Origin: Sweltsa coloradensis
Taxonomy: Eukaryota; Arthropoda; Insecta; Plecoptera; Chloroperlidae
NCBI GenBank assembly: GCA_024449915.1
Contig: JAMZAV010000097.1
Coordinates: 930,001 to 994,000, forward strand
DNA: 64,000 nucleotides
Direction of reading: 5' to 3'
Under the pieces are notes generated by a model. That model had not been told where the DNA came from, did no database searches, and saw only the letters and a list, made by a program, of their open reading frames with translations. A program made the translations under genes and the position numbers. Below, one piece after another: positions 11,761-24,300 of the stretch. Position 1 is the stretch's first letter, and each line of letters begins with the position of its first letter.

Positions 11761-14700
11761 GACGAAACGAAAGACTAAATGTAATGTTGCGAATGTATTC
11801 CAGAAGCAATTTACATGCGCACACGCCTATACTTAACACGTCCACGTGTATATTTGCAAAGTGTATACGTGCCTCGCTAGTGTAGCAATAATAGCCTCTG
11901 GCATCTAAATGATGTAAAACTAGAGAGAGTAACTAACTACATAGTTACAAAAGTAAACTAATTTTATCACTTGATTATGAATCTAAACTGACAGCTGTTG
12001 ATTAATTACACTTAAATTGAAACGTTGACCCTTAACCTATGAAAAATATGTGAAAAATCCCCTCCAACATAAATTCTCTCCCTAGTCTTGTAGTAAGTTG
12101 TATTGATGCAGAACCAATTTCGTCTTATTGTTCAAAATATTACTCAAGCTTTATATTTTTGTATTTGCCGTTTTGTAGAAAGTGAAATACGTTGCGCGTG
12201 ATGGATGCCGCCATTATGCACCGTAAGGTGGTGTCATCTGGTGGTGAGGACCTGAACCTATCTCGGGGAATCCCTTGATTAGAGCGCAGGGGTGACAGGT
12301 GCGATGGCTTGCAACAGCCACTTACAACGGGGGCCAAATCACCGCCGGGGTCGTAAATACAGATCCAGGCATCTTTGCTTGATTCGGGGGGATAGGATAC
12401 ACAAGGAGATGTGAAACAAAATGCTCTGTTGCATGGTTTCAGTAAAGGTTTTTTTTACTTTCACTTCAAGCAATCGCCCACTACCGCAGTATACAAAATT
12501 TGATTATGTTACTAGTGAATAAGTCACCAAAAATAATTTGCGTCATTCAATTGTATGAATGAACTTTCAAAATACTATAAACCTATATGGTACTAATGCA
12601 GAATTCTTAAAGCTGCCCTGTAAAAATACAAGTAGTGCATATTAAAGTTGATTTTGTCACTCTTTATCACTTCAACAAAATAATATATTACCAGTTTTAA
12701 TCAGTGTCTACTGGATTGAAACCCCAGATAATCTAAATCCCCGCATTTTGCTAGTTTTTTAATTTAATTTGTAGAACTGTAATTAAATTGTTTCACATTG
12801 GAAGTGACACTATATGACACTTTCAACCTGGTTGACTACAAATTTCTGAAGAGTACAAGATCGTGAAAAACAATATTTTGTCTATTTATTTTGTAGTTGT
12901 GAAAGGTATTTTGAACGTAGACAATAACATTTCAAAATTCATTTTAAAAGCTATAATAATCAAGACCGACTATTTTCAGCCTCAGAGCAGTCGGCCCAAT
13001 TCACAAATTGGTGATTGTATAGTTTCAACAGCAGCACAAACAAATCCCAAAGCTAAACGTAATTTGTTTTTGTTGTCTTCCAAAATTACACAATACTTTC
13101 TTTTGTGCGCACAGGAAAGAAAAAAAGAAAGATATAGAGAAAGATTAACTATTGGTATAACCTCTTACAATTGAATACAATCGCTACAATCGAGATAATA
13201 AATAACATCGTTTTCAAGGATTGCTCTCGGCTTACGAGCAGCTTTGCAGCAGCTGTCAGAATTTCATCCAAACTTAAAGATTGATTCGATACCACTTCTA
13301 TAAGGCGTTAACTCTCCGTGGTAATCATACCTGTTGCCACACTGTTGAATGGGGCGAAGGGGGGGGGGGGGTTACTCGATCGCTGACGGGTGGTCCATTG
13401 AGCTCAACCCACACGATCCGTCATTAAACGGCTTCAGATCCGATGAAATACGCGATCAGAGCAACAGATCACTATTTTACTAAGTCGCGGGAAGGAATCA
13501 CTTTAGTATGCTCAACAGGTAAATTTATGGGTTGCCTTGAGGCTATTTGAACTAAAGCTTTGAGCTACATTGTTTTAAAAAATTGCAGAAGCATTGTCTG
13601 AAAAATGTAAGTAAACTTATGTAATCTTCTCCAAATCACCGCAAAGTGTTCTTGTTTTGTTTTGGAATTACGTTAATCATGTTAATTTTCATTTTATTTT
13701 TTTGTCATTTTTATTTTATATTTTCATTTAATTTAATTTATTTACAAGTTGCAGTTTCTTGGTCATACACTTTTACACCAATTGAAATACTATGAAAATT
13801 ACCTTTCAATTAAATGTTTGTTACTTCATGCACGGATGCGGCCGTACCTAAAATTGGGAGCAAAGCTTACCAATATTGTTCCACGCTTGTTCCAGCGTTT
13901 AATTGTAGATGCCGAGTATATAAATAAACAAATTTGATGTGGGGTTATCACCTGGCCTTTCCGCCAACAACGAGATGTGAATGCCCGAACATAAACATTT
14001 ATTAATTTTCTTTCTTTAGGTTCAGAACCTTTACCAACAATAAATATCTTATTTGATTTTTGAATTCTTTGCGACGATTTGTTGATTAAGCTGTTAATTT
14101 CATTCATAATTTAATAACCATCGATACTAGTACAAGAGTACTATTGAAATATATCTTGTTTTATTACTGTAACAATTACTTACTAAGTGATCTTATCAGT
14201 ATCACTAAACAGTTTTCAATTACAAAGTATTGATTTTACTTGTTTCTTTTGTCGTAACTAAATGTTATCTACTAAACTAAAGCAAATAAAGTCGTATTGC
14301 TCGGAAGTTAAGATAAGTGCTTCCTAAACATAGTTCCCTTCACACAAGACCCTCGAGCTTAGACGCGTTTGCACGGGGTCGGCGTCGTGAATCGAGGGGG
14401 CCCAGGTGCTCGGCAAGTTGCATAATCTGCTTAGCTCAAGGGGCAACTGTAATACCATCCAGGCCAGACGACAACGTCAGCGGAGTCAAGTATCTAGGTG
14501 GGGTGGGGCGGGGTAATTGGCTAACACACGATACCAAACTTCGACGGCACGTTCGATATAAAAGTTAATAACAAGTGATGGAGTTGAGTGTGTGAACTTA
14601 AACGATAAAGTCTTGCGTGTGGAGGGACACAGGTGCGAACGGCATTGACATGGGAACAACAAGACTTTTCTCTATTATCCAGTTGGTTGCAGGCTGTGAA

Positions 14701-16009
14701 AACTCAATTTGGCTAAAGTAAAATCTCTATAATGTTTTCCGTTCGTTAAACGAACAGTCCTAAGTCCAAACAGTATATATGTGTAACATTTGCATTAGCT
14801 TATAATATTTTAATAGTTAAATTGACCCTGACTTACATGGGAAAACTTTATGTGTGTTAAAGTAAGGGTGTCAAATCATTTTCCCTACGTCTGTTCCATC
14901 CAGCATATGCCAAAACAACCAGCTTAATTCATGTTTACAGTCTTTGAGATTACGGTGTAGTTATGTATATATATAAATAAAATTCCAAGTCTTACATAGA
15001 CCCCACAATAAACACAAATATGTGAAATCTTTTGTCGATTTTTTATACCTTTAAAATATGCTTGTTTAAACCTATATAAATATTTTGTTTTTTCCAAACA
15101 ACCTGTTATCAAGTATGTAGCTTTCTTGGAAGTACTATAACTTGACTCATAGTTGTAACAGCTATGCATGTTTAGCCCTGCTTCTCTCACTATAAACACA
15201 CTGCATGCGTCTTCTCTAAGTGACAAGGGCTGAGTGACGCCGGGTTTTTAATTGTGCTGGCAACTGGCTTAAGTAGTGACTGTGACTGCGGTTCACTTAA
15301 TCCCTGTTAATTGGACTAAGTTGACGCGTGGCACAACACGTGTAATCCTCCATTCCCCATTTAATCCCCACAACCAGACTGGGCAAGCGATTAATTATTG
15401 GGAATGAGAATTAATTCTAGAGATTTCCATCATGGACTTGACACTTTCTCGTTAGAGAAAAGTATAATGTTTTTATCTCTTGAGAGACTCATCAGTAAAT
15501 AAAGGGGGAATCATTATTTTGTGCTTCGTTATAGTAAAACTGCAGTACGTTATTACCTTTCAACGGCTACATGTTTTATTTGGACGCCGTTGATGAATAG
15601 TTTCTTCTGTTTGTTATTCCTACCTTTCCTCTGATCTTTGAGTTATTGTAAGTCCATGGTCAGATCCGTATTTAAATTTGTTTCCTGGTCGTATTTAGAA
15701 GTAGGCCTAGGCCATGTTGTCTGCAGTGATACGTAGTTAAACAATTATTTTTGCTTTAAACGGTCGTTTAGTGACTGATTTTTCACACGTAGCATTCACA
15801 CTTCGAACTGCAGAAAACGAACGCTAGCATCTACGTGGTCTTCAAAGTTTGCAGTAATCAAAATATTACCTGCATTCAAAATCAAGAGAAGCAAAATGGA
15901 CCAATCACTTTGTTTTAGGCTGAAATTACGATTTTCTATGAATTTCCAAATAATATGATTTTTTAATTGTTTGACAAGTTTAAAAGTTGTGTCGTTCGAA
16001 CACCTTTTT
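11761..16009. other. intergenic DNA, no gene seen
   Basis: Mixed AT-rich DNA with GC-richer patches at about 12180-12360, 13360-13500 (with a poly-G run at about 13359-13371) and 14330-14560. Frames at 12863-13174, 13826-14107 and 14924-15226 are AT-driven with no recognisable domain. The frame at 14317-14568 is GC-rich but unrecognised. Confidence 0.35.
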
Positions 16010-16325
16010 TGTATGTAGGCTTATTATTAGGGAGCAAAGCCCCCATATACGCACCACGTTTCTGTCCGTCCGTTCGTCCGTGTCACGTCTCACGATAAAA
16101 ATCAAACACTGATTTCCGATTGACAAGTGTTTTTTTGCTTGCATTGACTTCAAAAAGGATGATAGAGAATGTTTGTGGTTACCTTGGGGGTAAGGGGTGT
16201 GTGACAAGTTCTTTAGAAAGATTGATTTCTTTTTAACCCGGCGCCTCCACCATTTTGAATAAGGGCACAATATGTGAAACTTTTTAAGAGGTAAGCTACC
16301 CGGCACCGCCACCAAAATCATCAAC
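16010..16325 (+). repeat. dispersed family A element
   Basis: Well-preserved copy. It starts near TTAGGGAGCAAAGC and continues through CCATATACGCACCACGTTTC, CGTCCGTTCGTCCGTG, CACGATAAAAATC and CCGATTGACAAGTG. It ends with two spaced copies of the hallmark (ACCCGGCGCCTCCACCA near 16237 and ACCCGGCACCGCCACCA near 16299). Two hallmark copies about 62 bp apart match the period of the array at 1-545. Confidence 0.85.
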
Positions 16326-16481
16326 GAACGTCAAATTATTTTATTTTTGTGTTCGTATTAAGATCTGTTGATAAAGTAGCTTCGAGACCTGTTTTGGGTC
16401 CTGCGGTGTTTGTTAATATTTGCCATGGTGTCAATAACGACATAATATTATTATACAGATTATATATGTTGTTTGTATAAG

Positions 16482-16514
16482 CTTTGGGTTTCTAGTAACA
16501 CTAGAAACCCAAAG
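16482..16514. repeat. perfect 15-bp hairpin
   Basis: CTTTGGGTTTCTAGT (16482-16496), loop AAC, then the exact complement (16500-16514). No T-run or gene end sits beside it, so it is not called a terminator. It could be a tiny foldback remnant. Confidence 0.85.
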
Positions 16515-16779
16515 GCATAAGTTTATACTCTTCTTTTACTTTATCCACCTATTAAATTGAAGATAAAACTTAGCTTAGTTAGCTAATGAGGGATAGGGAG
16601 TAGAATATAAGATTTGTTAGTTAATTTTCAATTTGCCCCCATCCCTTTGATAAGCATTTCCGACAATGCAAGATTTTTTACCCCTTTGACGTTCTACCCT
16701 TTCGACTTGAATTCTTTTAAAATCTAATAAAGCCACTCACTGAGATTTTAAATTTTTTCTGCGTGCGAGATTATGAATT

Positions 16780-16990
16780 AATTGACCGTGGGCGTGAGTG
16801 CGGTCACCCAGAAGGCAGTGAGTATAAATCAAGGCGTTGTGTATAGAGGGCGGTGTGTGGCTCTCAACACTCAGCAGGCGGTGAGGCGGCCGGCTGTCCA
16901 TCCACCGCCCCCCTTACTCGCTTCGTTACCGAACATTATTCACGCTAGGCTGCAAGGTTCGGGAGGATTGCACCAGCTTGATCTAATAAT
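16780..16990. other. GC-richer unique block
   Basis: A GC-richer patch within a 134-codon frame (16782-17186). The frame lacks any recognised domain and its composition changes halfway along, so I do not call it a gene. A TATAAA-containing stretch near 16821-16827 followed by GC-rich DNA could be promoter-like; this is weak. Confidence 0.25.
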
Positions 16991-17289
16991 ATTAAAGATA
17001 ATAAGCAAGCTTCGTGTACTCGTATCAGGTATAATGCGGGCATGGTCACTCGCAAACCGCGTGGTTTTGATATCTTACCGCATCAGTCATGTGGCTTCTC
17101 TGCTTCCAATGCAGAAAGTCCAGGAGTTCACAAAGTCCACAAAGTGGACGAAGAACATAATAAATTCTAAGGTTGATTCGAATTAGCCTTGTTGATTCTG
17201 GTGCTGTCCGCGGGTGGAATCGTGTCCAGCTTGATTGGCCCGTGTTTCCTAATAACAATACCCGTCTCTAGTTGGTCATTGTTCGCTCG

Positions 17290-17400
17290 TCGATGGTGTG
17301 GGAGCCAAAATGGTTGGCTTGGTCTGCTTTAAATTTAATGTCCCTCTCTGAAAATCAGTTGTGTGACCGATTGGGTAGACTAACTACGAATTTATGTATT
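17290..17400 (+). repeat. short dispersed repeat 'TTGGCTTGGTC', copy 1
   Basis: Shares TTGGCTTGGTC-GCTTT, TTTAATGTCCC, CTGAAAATCAG and GGGTAGACT in the same order with 36610-36690, and more distantly with 41230-41310 (the last inside a BMP3 intron). Copy 1 lies just left of a family A element. Confidence 0.7.
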
Positions 17401-17429
17401 ATATATACATGCTATACATGCGATTTGGG

Positions 17430-17832
17430 AGTAGGAGTACACAAAAGAGAAAGGAAAGCTACTTAATCATGAGATCGTCGAAGAAGAATGCAAAAATAAA
17501 ATAATTCACCGCGCGTTTATATTTTTGGTGGAGGTGCCGGGTTTAGCTTGAATACAAAAAATGTAGGGAAATTTTCACGCATTCAGTAGCCTAATGGTGG
17601 AGGTGCCGGGTCATGAACTTAATAAAGTTTGCTAGCTACTCCCATTTTCCCATTAGGATCACCAACAGCATTCTGTATGCTTATTGAAGGGCAATGCCAA
17701 AAAAAGCATGTTAATCGAACGTCGTTTTCGGTTTTTATCGTGAGAAGTCAACCCACTCACAGACGAATGGACGGACAGATTAGCTATATAGACCTAGGGC
17801 TACTTATACGGAAGCTTCGCTCCCTAAATTAT
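17430..17832 (-). repeat. dispersed family A element, inverted
   Basis: Two hallmark motifs (GGTGGAGGTGCCGGGTT near 17527 and GGTGGAGGTGCCGGGTC near 17595) are followed by the complement of the TCCGTC-rich segment, and the element ends at the complement of TTAGGGAGCGAAGC (about 17815-17832). The flank at 17430-17520 resembles 61395-61480 (GAGTA, ACAAAAGAG, GAGATCG, AAAATAAAATAATTCAC), which extends the family beyond the hallmarks. Confidence 0.85.
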
Positions 17833-18117
17833 ACCAAAGAATAATACATTCATGTGAGCAAATACAGTACTGTATTTAATGTGTTTTCAGAATCAAACGT
17901 TACATATTTATTATTGGAAGTCCCATAACCAAATAGAGAGAAAATACAGATGTTTCCATCATGCATTGAAGAATTCTAATTTATAATATTGCACCATAAA
18001 GTATGTTCTAATATCCAAATTAACATGCTCATGAAAAAGCATAAACCAATATTGTATAAATATTGCACAGAGCAGAAATAAATCACTAATTTAACTTGAA
18101 TCAAATAATTTTACTAT

Positions 18118-18123
18118 TTTATT
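18118..18123 (-). terminator. likely CFAP20 poly(A) signal
   Basis: On the minus strand this reads AATAAA, about 45 nt past the CFAP20 stop codon. It would give a very short 3'UTR. Other AATAAA-like strings lie further on in AT-rich DNA, so the choice is likely, not certain. Confidence 0.5.
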
Positions 18124-18166
18124 CTTCAGTCAGGGTTTAGTTATTTCACGAATACACTGCGATGTC

Positions 18167-18355
18167 TCACTTTCTTCGTCCTCCCCCGACCGGCATGTAG
18201 AGCTTGAAGTCTGCGGGCAGCTCGTCTTCCGAGTAGAGACGGTCCGCGAAGTAGATCCTCCTGATGCGACAGTTCGCGTGGATCTGAAGTCGGACGGCTT
18301 CGAGGAAGTTTGTGCCGTACGCTCGACGAGTGAAGTCGGCGAGGTTGAACTGGAT
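18167..18355 (-). CDS. CFAP20: CFAP20 exon 4 (stop codon)
   Basis: Encodes 62 residues plus TGA. It begins [16 protein letters not shown] and ends in a GGGRRK tail. The acceptor is CCCCCAG|ATC. Higher GC than its flanks, as expected for an old conserved exon. Confidence 0.96.
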   Translation of the reverse strand: MQFNLADFTRRAYGTNFLEAVRLQIHANCRIRRIYFADRLYSEDELPADFKLYMPVGGGRRK

Positions 18356-21300
18356 CTGGGGGCGGAATCAAACGTAATTGTTGCAAAGTTTGAGACATTT
18401 GAATCTGAGCATACTCTCCTCCTACAAGAATATTGGATTGTCCCAAAATAAGACACTACGACGCATTTTATGACCTTGGTTCCAAAGGAGTTTGACAAAA
18501 AAGTTAAATGGATGGTATTCGGCTTTTAAGGCTATTGTACCGCCTCTGGCAGATAATTTGAAAGTCGAAGAAACATGTCTGAAAAGTTTGCTGAATGAAA
18601 GAAGGCCTTTAAAATAAGCGAAAAAAAAATTGTGAATTTTTTTGGGCGGGACATAACCTCACTTTTGGAAATTATATTTAGATTTTTGGACAAAAGTGTG
18701 AACTACAAGACTAGTTCAAAATTAAATTTAGAGAATCGGTTTCTGGACATAGTTTCTAAACACCTTTAGCTACAACTTGACTATAGCTAAAATATTTTTC
18801 TGAAAATAACAGTTGGTGTACGAATTTTTTAGTCAAACGGTACACATACGAGTTTTGTACCGTTTGACAAAAAAATTCATTTACCAACTGTTATTTTCAG
18901 AAAAATATTTTGGCTATAGTCAAGCTATAGCTAAAGGTGTTTAGAAACTATGTCCAGAAAACCGATTCTCTAAATTTAATTTTGAACTAGTCTTCTAGTT
19001 CACCCTTTTGTCCAAAAATCTAAATATAATTTCCAAAAGTGAGGTTATGTCCCGCCCAAAAAAAATTCACATTTTTTTTGTTATTTTAAAGGCCTTCTTT
19101 CATTCAGCAAACTTTTCAGACAATAATGTTTCTTCGACTTTCAAATTATCTGCCAGAGGCGGTACAATAGCCTTATGGTCAGTTCACATAAAGTCGTAGT
19201 CGTAGTCCTAGTCCTATAGTCCTAGTCGTAAGAAGCAGATGAAACATATGAAACACATGTTATTGTTCACACACGGTCCCAAGGTTTAGTTTTATGGTTT
19301 AGTCGTATAATCCTGTCAAATAAGAATTTTTGGAGGAAAAAATTGCGATGTCGCTGAATTTTTGCAGAGACCTTCCTTAAATGATACTTATCAACATACT
19401 AAAACTCCCCTACAATCAGACTGGAGCTTCGGCCGCCATATTGGAAAATGGCGGCCAAAATGTGTAGGTTATCGAATATCTCCAAATTGGTTTGAGATAG
19501 ACAAAATATCTCAATGGCAAAAAGATTCCCCATTCAATTCCCTACAAAACAGGTTTCTTCTATAGTTTTGGTAGGGGCAACGGTTACGTTACAAAATCGT
19601 GGTTTATATGTTGATCATTGGAGTACCAGCAAATACTGTAATAGGACGCTTCGCTTAATACAGGAAACTGGCCGGTAAAACGGGAGACAAGCGACAGCAG
19701 CGCTCCAAGCGTCGCTGGCGTGCTCGCACTACTTGTTTATCTATGCAAACCATGCTAGTTTCTTACGATTTGTGTCGCTAAATGTGAAAATACCATGTCT
19801 GGAGGTATTTGTGTCGTTTTTTGACTGTAATAATTATGAAGTGAAGAGTCGGACATTGTCGTATTTTCGATTTCAGAAGAACCCTGAGCTGAGAACCTGA
19901 GATGTAAGATCTATGAAATCAAATGTTTTCCTCGGCCCTTGCAACTTGGTTCTAAGCTAGGCCGTAGCCCGTAGGCTAGGGCCATTGAAATATTAAAATA
20001 CACAAAGCTAGTGCTTGGTATTATTTCTTTATGATCCCTTGGCTAGGGGGCAAGCTTATAATAATTCTCCATATTATCCCTAATATTCTTCCATTCTTGT
20101 GCAGATGCAAAGTCCCTAAATATTATTATATTTTGAATTATTATTACTTAGTAGAGTAATAACCATTAGAGAATGGGGAGGAACTACTATTTTTATTTAT
20201 ATAAATATAAAACTTTTTAGGATTCATTGATTTTTTTAATTTCAGGTTTATTATTTTATTTATTTGTTTGACATTATTTGTTCCATTATTTCTTACTTGA
20301 TTTTATAAAATTTCATTCTTGTTTATATATTTATTTTAAGTTTATTCTACATGTAAGTTTATGCGGGTTATAGTATTGTTTATTCTATAAGACTAAATTT
20401 GTATTGATTTATTTGCAGTAATTTGGAATTAGTGAATTTTGTAGTTGTGTTGGCTAGACGAGGGGCTCAAGTAAATATTTTAAGTTTAGTAGTATGATGA
20501 TTATCTATGAAAGTAAGTTTAATATTTTTGGGTGAAATTTTAAAATTAACTAGGAAGCTTCGCAAACGCTTTTTCAGGCGCGTTGTTGGATGAGCGAAAT
20601 TTTTTTTAGCGAAAAAGGGTAAAATTGCGATTTTCATGAGAAATTATTTTTCGATTGCGCTTAAATTCCACACCAATATTATATGAATTCATAAAATTAA
20701 GGTCCTGTAAAAAAATCATTACAATCGGGTAAAGCATGTAGGTGTTATAAGTCGAAGAAATGTAAAAAAAAACGTAAAATTGCGATTTTCATGAGAAATT
20801 ATTTTTCGATTGCGCTCCAATTTCACACCAATATATTAATTCATTAAGGTAAGGTTCTGTGAAAACATCATTACAATCGGATAAAGCATGTAGGTGTTAT
20901 AAGTCAAAGAATTTTTTTTTTTAAATCGAAAAAAATCGTAAAATAGCGATTTTTATGAGAAATAATTTTTTAATTGCGCTAAAAAAAAAGTGGCAGTTCT
21001 TAGTTCAGAGATTTCAAAGGTCTCCAGAAAATTTCATCACAATTGGAGTATCGGTTTAGCCGGAATCGTGTTAACAGACAGACAAAAAGAAAAAAAGAAA
21101 ACATTCCGGATTTTTTTCTCCAGTGTAGTGAAATGGAATCTTCGCTTCGCTCGCTACGCTCATCTCATGCAATTAATTTCTTAAATTGTTTTTGAAGCTA
21201 TGAAATTTAAATTTTAAACTAGGATTAGATACCCTTTTATTTTAAATGTTAAATGTGAATACTTGAGTTGTAGTAGTTATGGTCTTGAAACTCAAAGAAT

Positions 21301-24300
21301 TTGTCGGTATTTTAGTCCTTTCAGAGGAACCTGTCCCGTAACTGATAGTACACGTTATACCTTACCTAATTTTGTAGTTATGAGTCAATGTATGTATGTA
21401 TGATCATGTGAATAAAAAAACTTAACTAAATTACAAAACAAAAACCCACCAAGTATTGTGAGTTACCTCCTTGCTTGTCATAGTGTGAACATAAATGCGT
21501 GACATACTAAACGGGCATTTGATTTGAGGTGTTAGCTAACAGTTTTCGAAAAACGTTTTTGTATAAAACCTGAAACTTCCCACCTGATAACACTGAAACC
21601 TGCAAAAGTAGGTAAGAAACAACGTTAACACACGCCAGCGCCACCAATTCGCGGTCAGCCAGCACGCCAGCGCCACCGGGAGCGCTGACGAGCTTGTCTC
21701 CTCTCCACACAATAGAAAAGGGGCGGAGTTTCCTGTATTAAGCGAAGCGTCTATTACAGTATTTGGTACCAGCTTATTTCCAAATTTTCACGCTCAGCAT
21801 CAAACAATGCCCGGTAAATCCGTAAGAAATCGATTTAAATACAAAAGGACTTTTGTACGGGGTTCATGAAAGCTTCCATTAGTATTTAAAAAAATCAGTT
21901 CTGCGAAATCGGATTTTGCATTTACCCGGAATTTGGATTTTTCCATTGTTGGCATTTCCTAAAAAATGCCATATCTTACTGTCCATTATTAAGCACTAAA
22001 TAGCATTTGAGGAAAAATTCTTTCTACGCACATTGAAATGACTCAAATAATGATCCGATTACAACCAAAGTTTAAATCCAATATGGCTGCTAATTCCTTA
22101 TATTCACAATATGAATACTGTTTTCGTGCTGTTTTTACACTCTTTTTGTTACATAATTCACTTTGATGTTGTGGATATTAGGAATTAGCAGCCATATTGA
22201 ATTAAACTTTGGTTGTAATCGGATCATTATTTGAGTCATTTCAATGTGCGTAGCAAGAATTTTTCCTCCAATGCTATTTAGTGCTTAATAATGGACAGTC
22301 AAAAAGGGCATTTTTGAGGAAATGCCAACAATGGTAAAACCAAATTCCAGGTAAATGCAAAATTCGATTTCGCAGAACTGATTTTTTTAAATACTAATGG
22401 AAGCTTTCATGAACCCCGTACAAAAGTTTTTTTGTATTTAAATCGATTTCTCATGGATTTACCGGGCATTGTTTGATGCTGGGCGTGAAAATTTGGAAAT
22501 AAGCTGGTACTCCAATGAGCAACATATAAACCACGAATTTGTGACGTAACCGTTTGCCCCTGTCAAAACTATAGAAGACACCTGTTTTGTAGAGAATTAA
22601 ATGGGGAATATTTTTGCCATTGAGATATTTTGTCTATCTCAAACCAATTTGGAGATATTTGATAACAAACACCTTTTGGCCGCCATTTTCTAATATGGCG
22701 GCCGAAGCTCCAGTCCGATTGTAGGGGAGTTTTAGTATGTTGATAAGTATTATATAAGGAAAGTCTCTGCAAAAATTCAGCGACATCGCAATTTTTTCCT
22801 CCAAACGTCAATATACGATCTTATTTGACAGGATTAGTAGTCGTAGTCATAACAAAGCTGAAAATGTTCATCTTTCTTATGACTAGCGAATCAGAGATCA
22901 AAACATCACTTGCAACAAAGCAAACAACAAAACAACAAACCATGACGACTACAAAACCTTACGACTAGGACTAAACCATACGACTACGACTAAACCTTAC
23001 GACTTTATATGAACTGGGCATTAAGTAACCAAGCATTATCAGAAAGGGACTAAAGCGAAAGCTATAAATGTACTTATATTTACTATACTTGTATGACTTT
23101 AGACGCCTTAATTGAAGAGTGAACACCCTAAAGTAAGTGTACAATTTCTCAGGGGAAGGTTTCCCTCGAGAAATTTACACACTTAAAAAATCTAAGCGTG
23201 GGGTCTAGAGTTTCCTATAGCTATATTTTTAGTCATATTTTACCAATCCAGGACTAGGAGGCACATAACTGGCACGCCATACCTGATTCCAACCGTCGTT
23301 CAAACAGAGGGGCATGGTACAGCAGAAGGGGCGAACTTTCGTACATGACTGGAAGTTGCTGACTCGAAAGCGTCGTCGTTGATACTTGTCATCCAGTATC
23401 TGTCAAAATGAAAAATATTTGATCACTTGAAGAAATATAGGCTATCATTATCTGTTGCCACGTCCAACTCTGTGCTGGGTCTCTCTATCTTAGAGGATGT
23501 TGGAGGAAAATCCCATGCATGCTGGTCAAAACCAGCCATGGGGAGGGGGAGAAATTGGGGGTTTGTTACGACGCGTGTGTCATCGTCTTTGTCATTGATC
23601 GTGTTTTATCATGGGCGACGTCGTCAAAGAAATGTAGAGAGTTCCCCGACGACGACCACTAGAGCTCGCCTCTAGTTTTGAAGAGTAAAAACTACCCTTT
23701 TTAACTAGCTGATGTTTGCGAGATGGACTTTTTCTCTTGAATCGCCTTTTACGATTAGCAGAGCCATGCTCTGGGCCAATTCTACCCCGGGGCCAGACGG
23801 GGCGCTCCATCTTCCTTCTCTCTTACCACTGCTAGCTACCACCACTCTCCCATTTTCATTACATCCAATTCTCCTCCTCGCTGTTCCACATATTTCTCAC
23901 ACTTCTCAACAACATATAAAGTCGTATGCTTTATAGTTTGACACGGATAGGCCTACTTCGGTACCTACTAACCTCTTTTGGCAAAACACGAACAATGTAG
24001 GCCTACACACTTTTGATCTAGCCTTAGTACGTGATCTTACCGTGATCTCGAAGCTAAAGTATTTCTTGAGGTTCTTGATGATGAGAATGAGGAAGGGCAA
24101 CTTGATGCCCAAAGTTGCTTTGGGGTCCTTGGGGCAGTAGATGAACGCCGTGACCACGTTGTTGCCCTCCAGTTCGATGACGAGGGAGTGGACGTCGTCG
24201 TCGTTCACCCGTTTCATGTGTCCGTTCTGAATCTAGGGGACAGAATTGTAGGGATTTGTTAATAACGCTTTAAGAACTAAGCCTATGTTTGGTAAAATGA

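Larger units (their letters stand above)
19632..21764. mobile_element. P-element-like transposon remnant inside foldback II
   Basis: The left end AAATACTGTAATAGGACGCT and right end AGCGTCTATTACAGTATTT are inverted repeats. Homology continues for about 100 bp (GGAGACAAGC, CAGCGCTCC, GCTGGCGTGCT). The flanking duplication GTACCAGC (19623-19631 side, and again at about 21766-21773) is 7-8 bp, and the other foldback arm shows the uninterrupted site. An 8-bp duplication plus a THAP-like exon at 19795-19900 fits the P superfamily. The interior is largely replaced by mitochondrial-like DNA and a family C repeat, and no transposase catalytic part remains. Confidence 0.75.
19176..23008. mobile_element. 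foldback element II, interrupted by a P-like element
   Basis: The left terminus TGGTCAGTTCACATAAAGTC pairs with the right terminus ending ATATGAACTGGGCA. The left arm is 19176-19631 plus 21766-22100 and the right arm is about 22175-23008, with the loop near 22100-22175. Left and right arms share, in opposite orientation, the AATTTTTGCAGAGAC and GGCGGCCGAAGCTCCAGTC-type segments and GCCCGGTAAATC. It is flanked by TTA on both sides, and the left TTA is the one ending foldback I, so II seems to have landed at the edge of I. Intact size would be about 1.7 kb. Subterminal GTCGTA/GACTA repeats are present. Confidence 0.85.

Noticed and set aside
13826..15226. Minus-strand frames of 93 and 100 codons
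   Set aside because: AT-driven composition, no recognisable domain, no supporting splice or repeat context.
16782..17186. 134-codon frame as the missing BMP3 first exon
   Set aside because: It lacks a signal peptide and propeptide motifs, and lies on the far side of CFAP20.
21177..21390. A functional rRNA gene
   Set aside because: Only part of 12S is present, it is split by an inserted element, and it lies inside a nuclear transposon in an intron.
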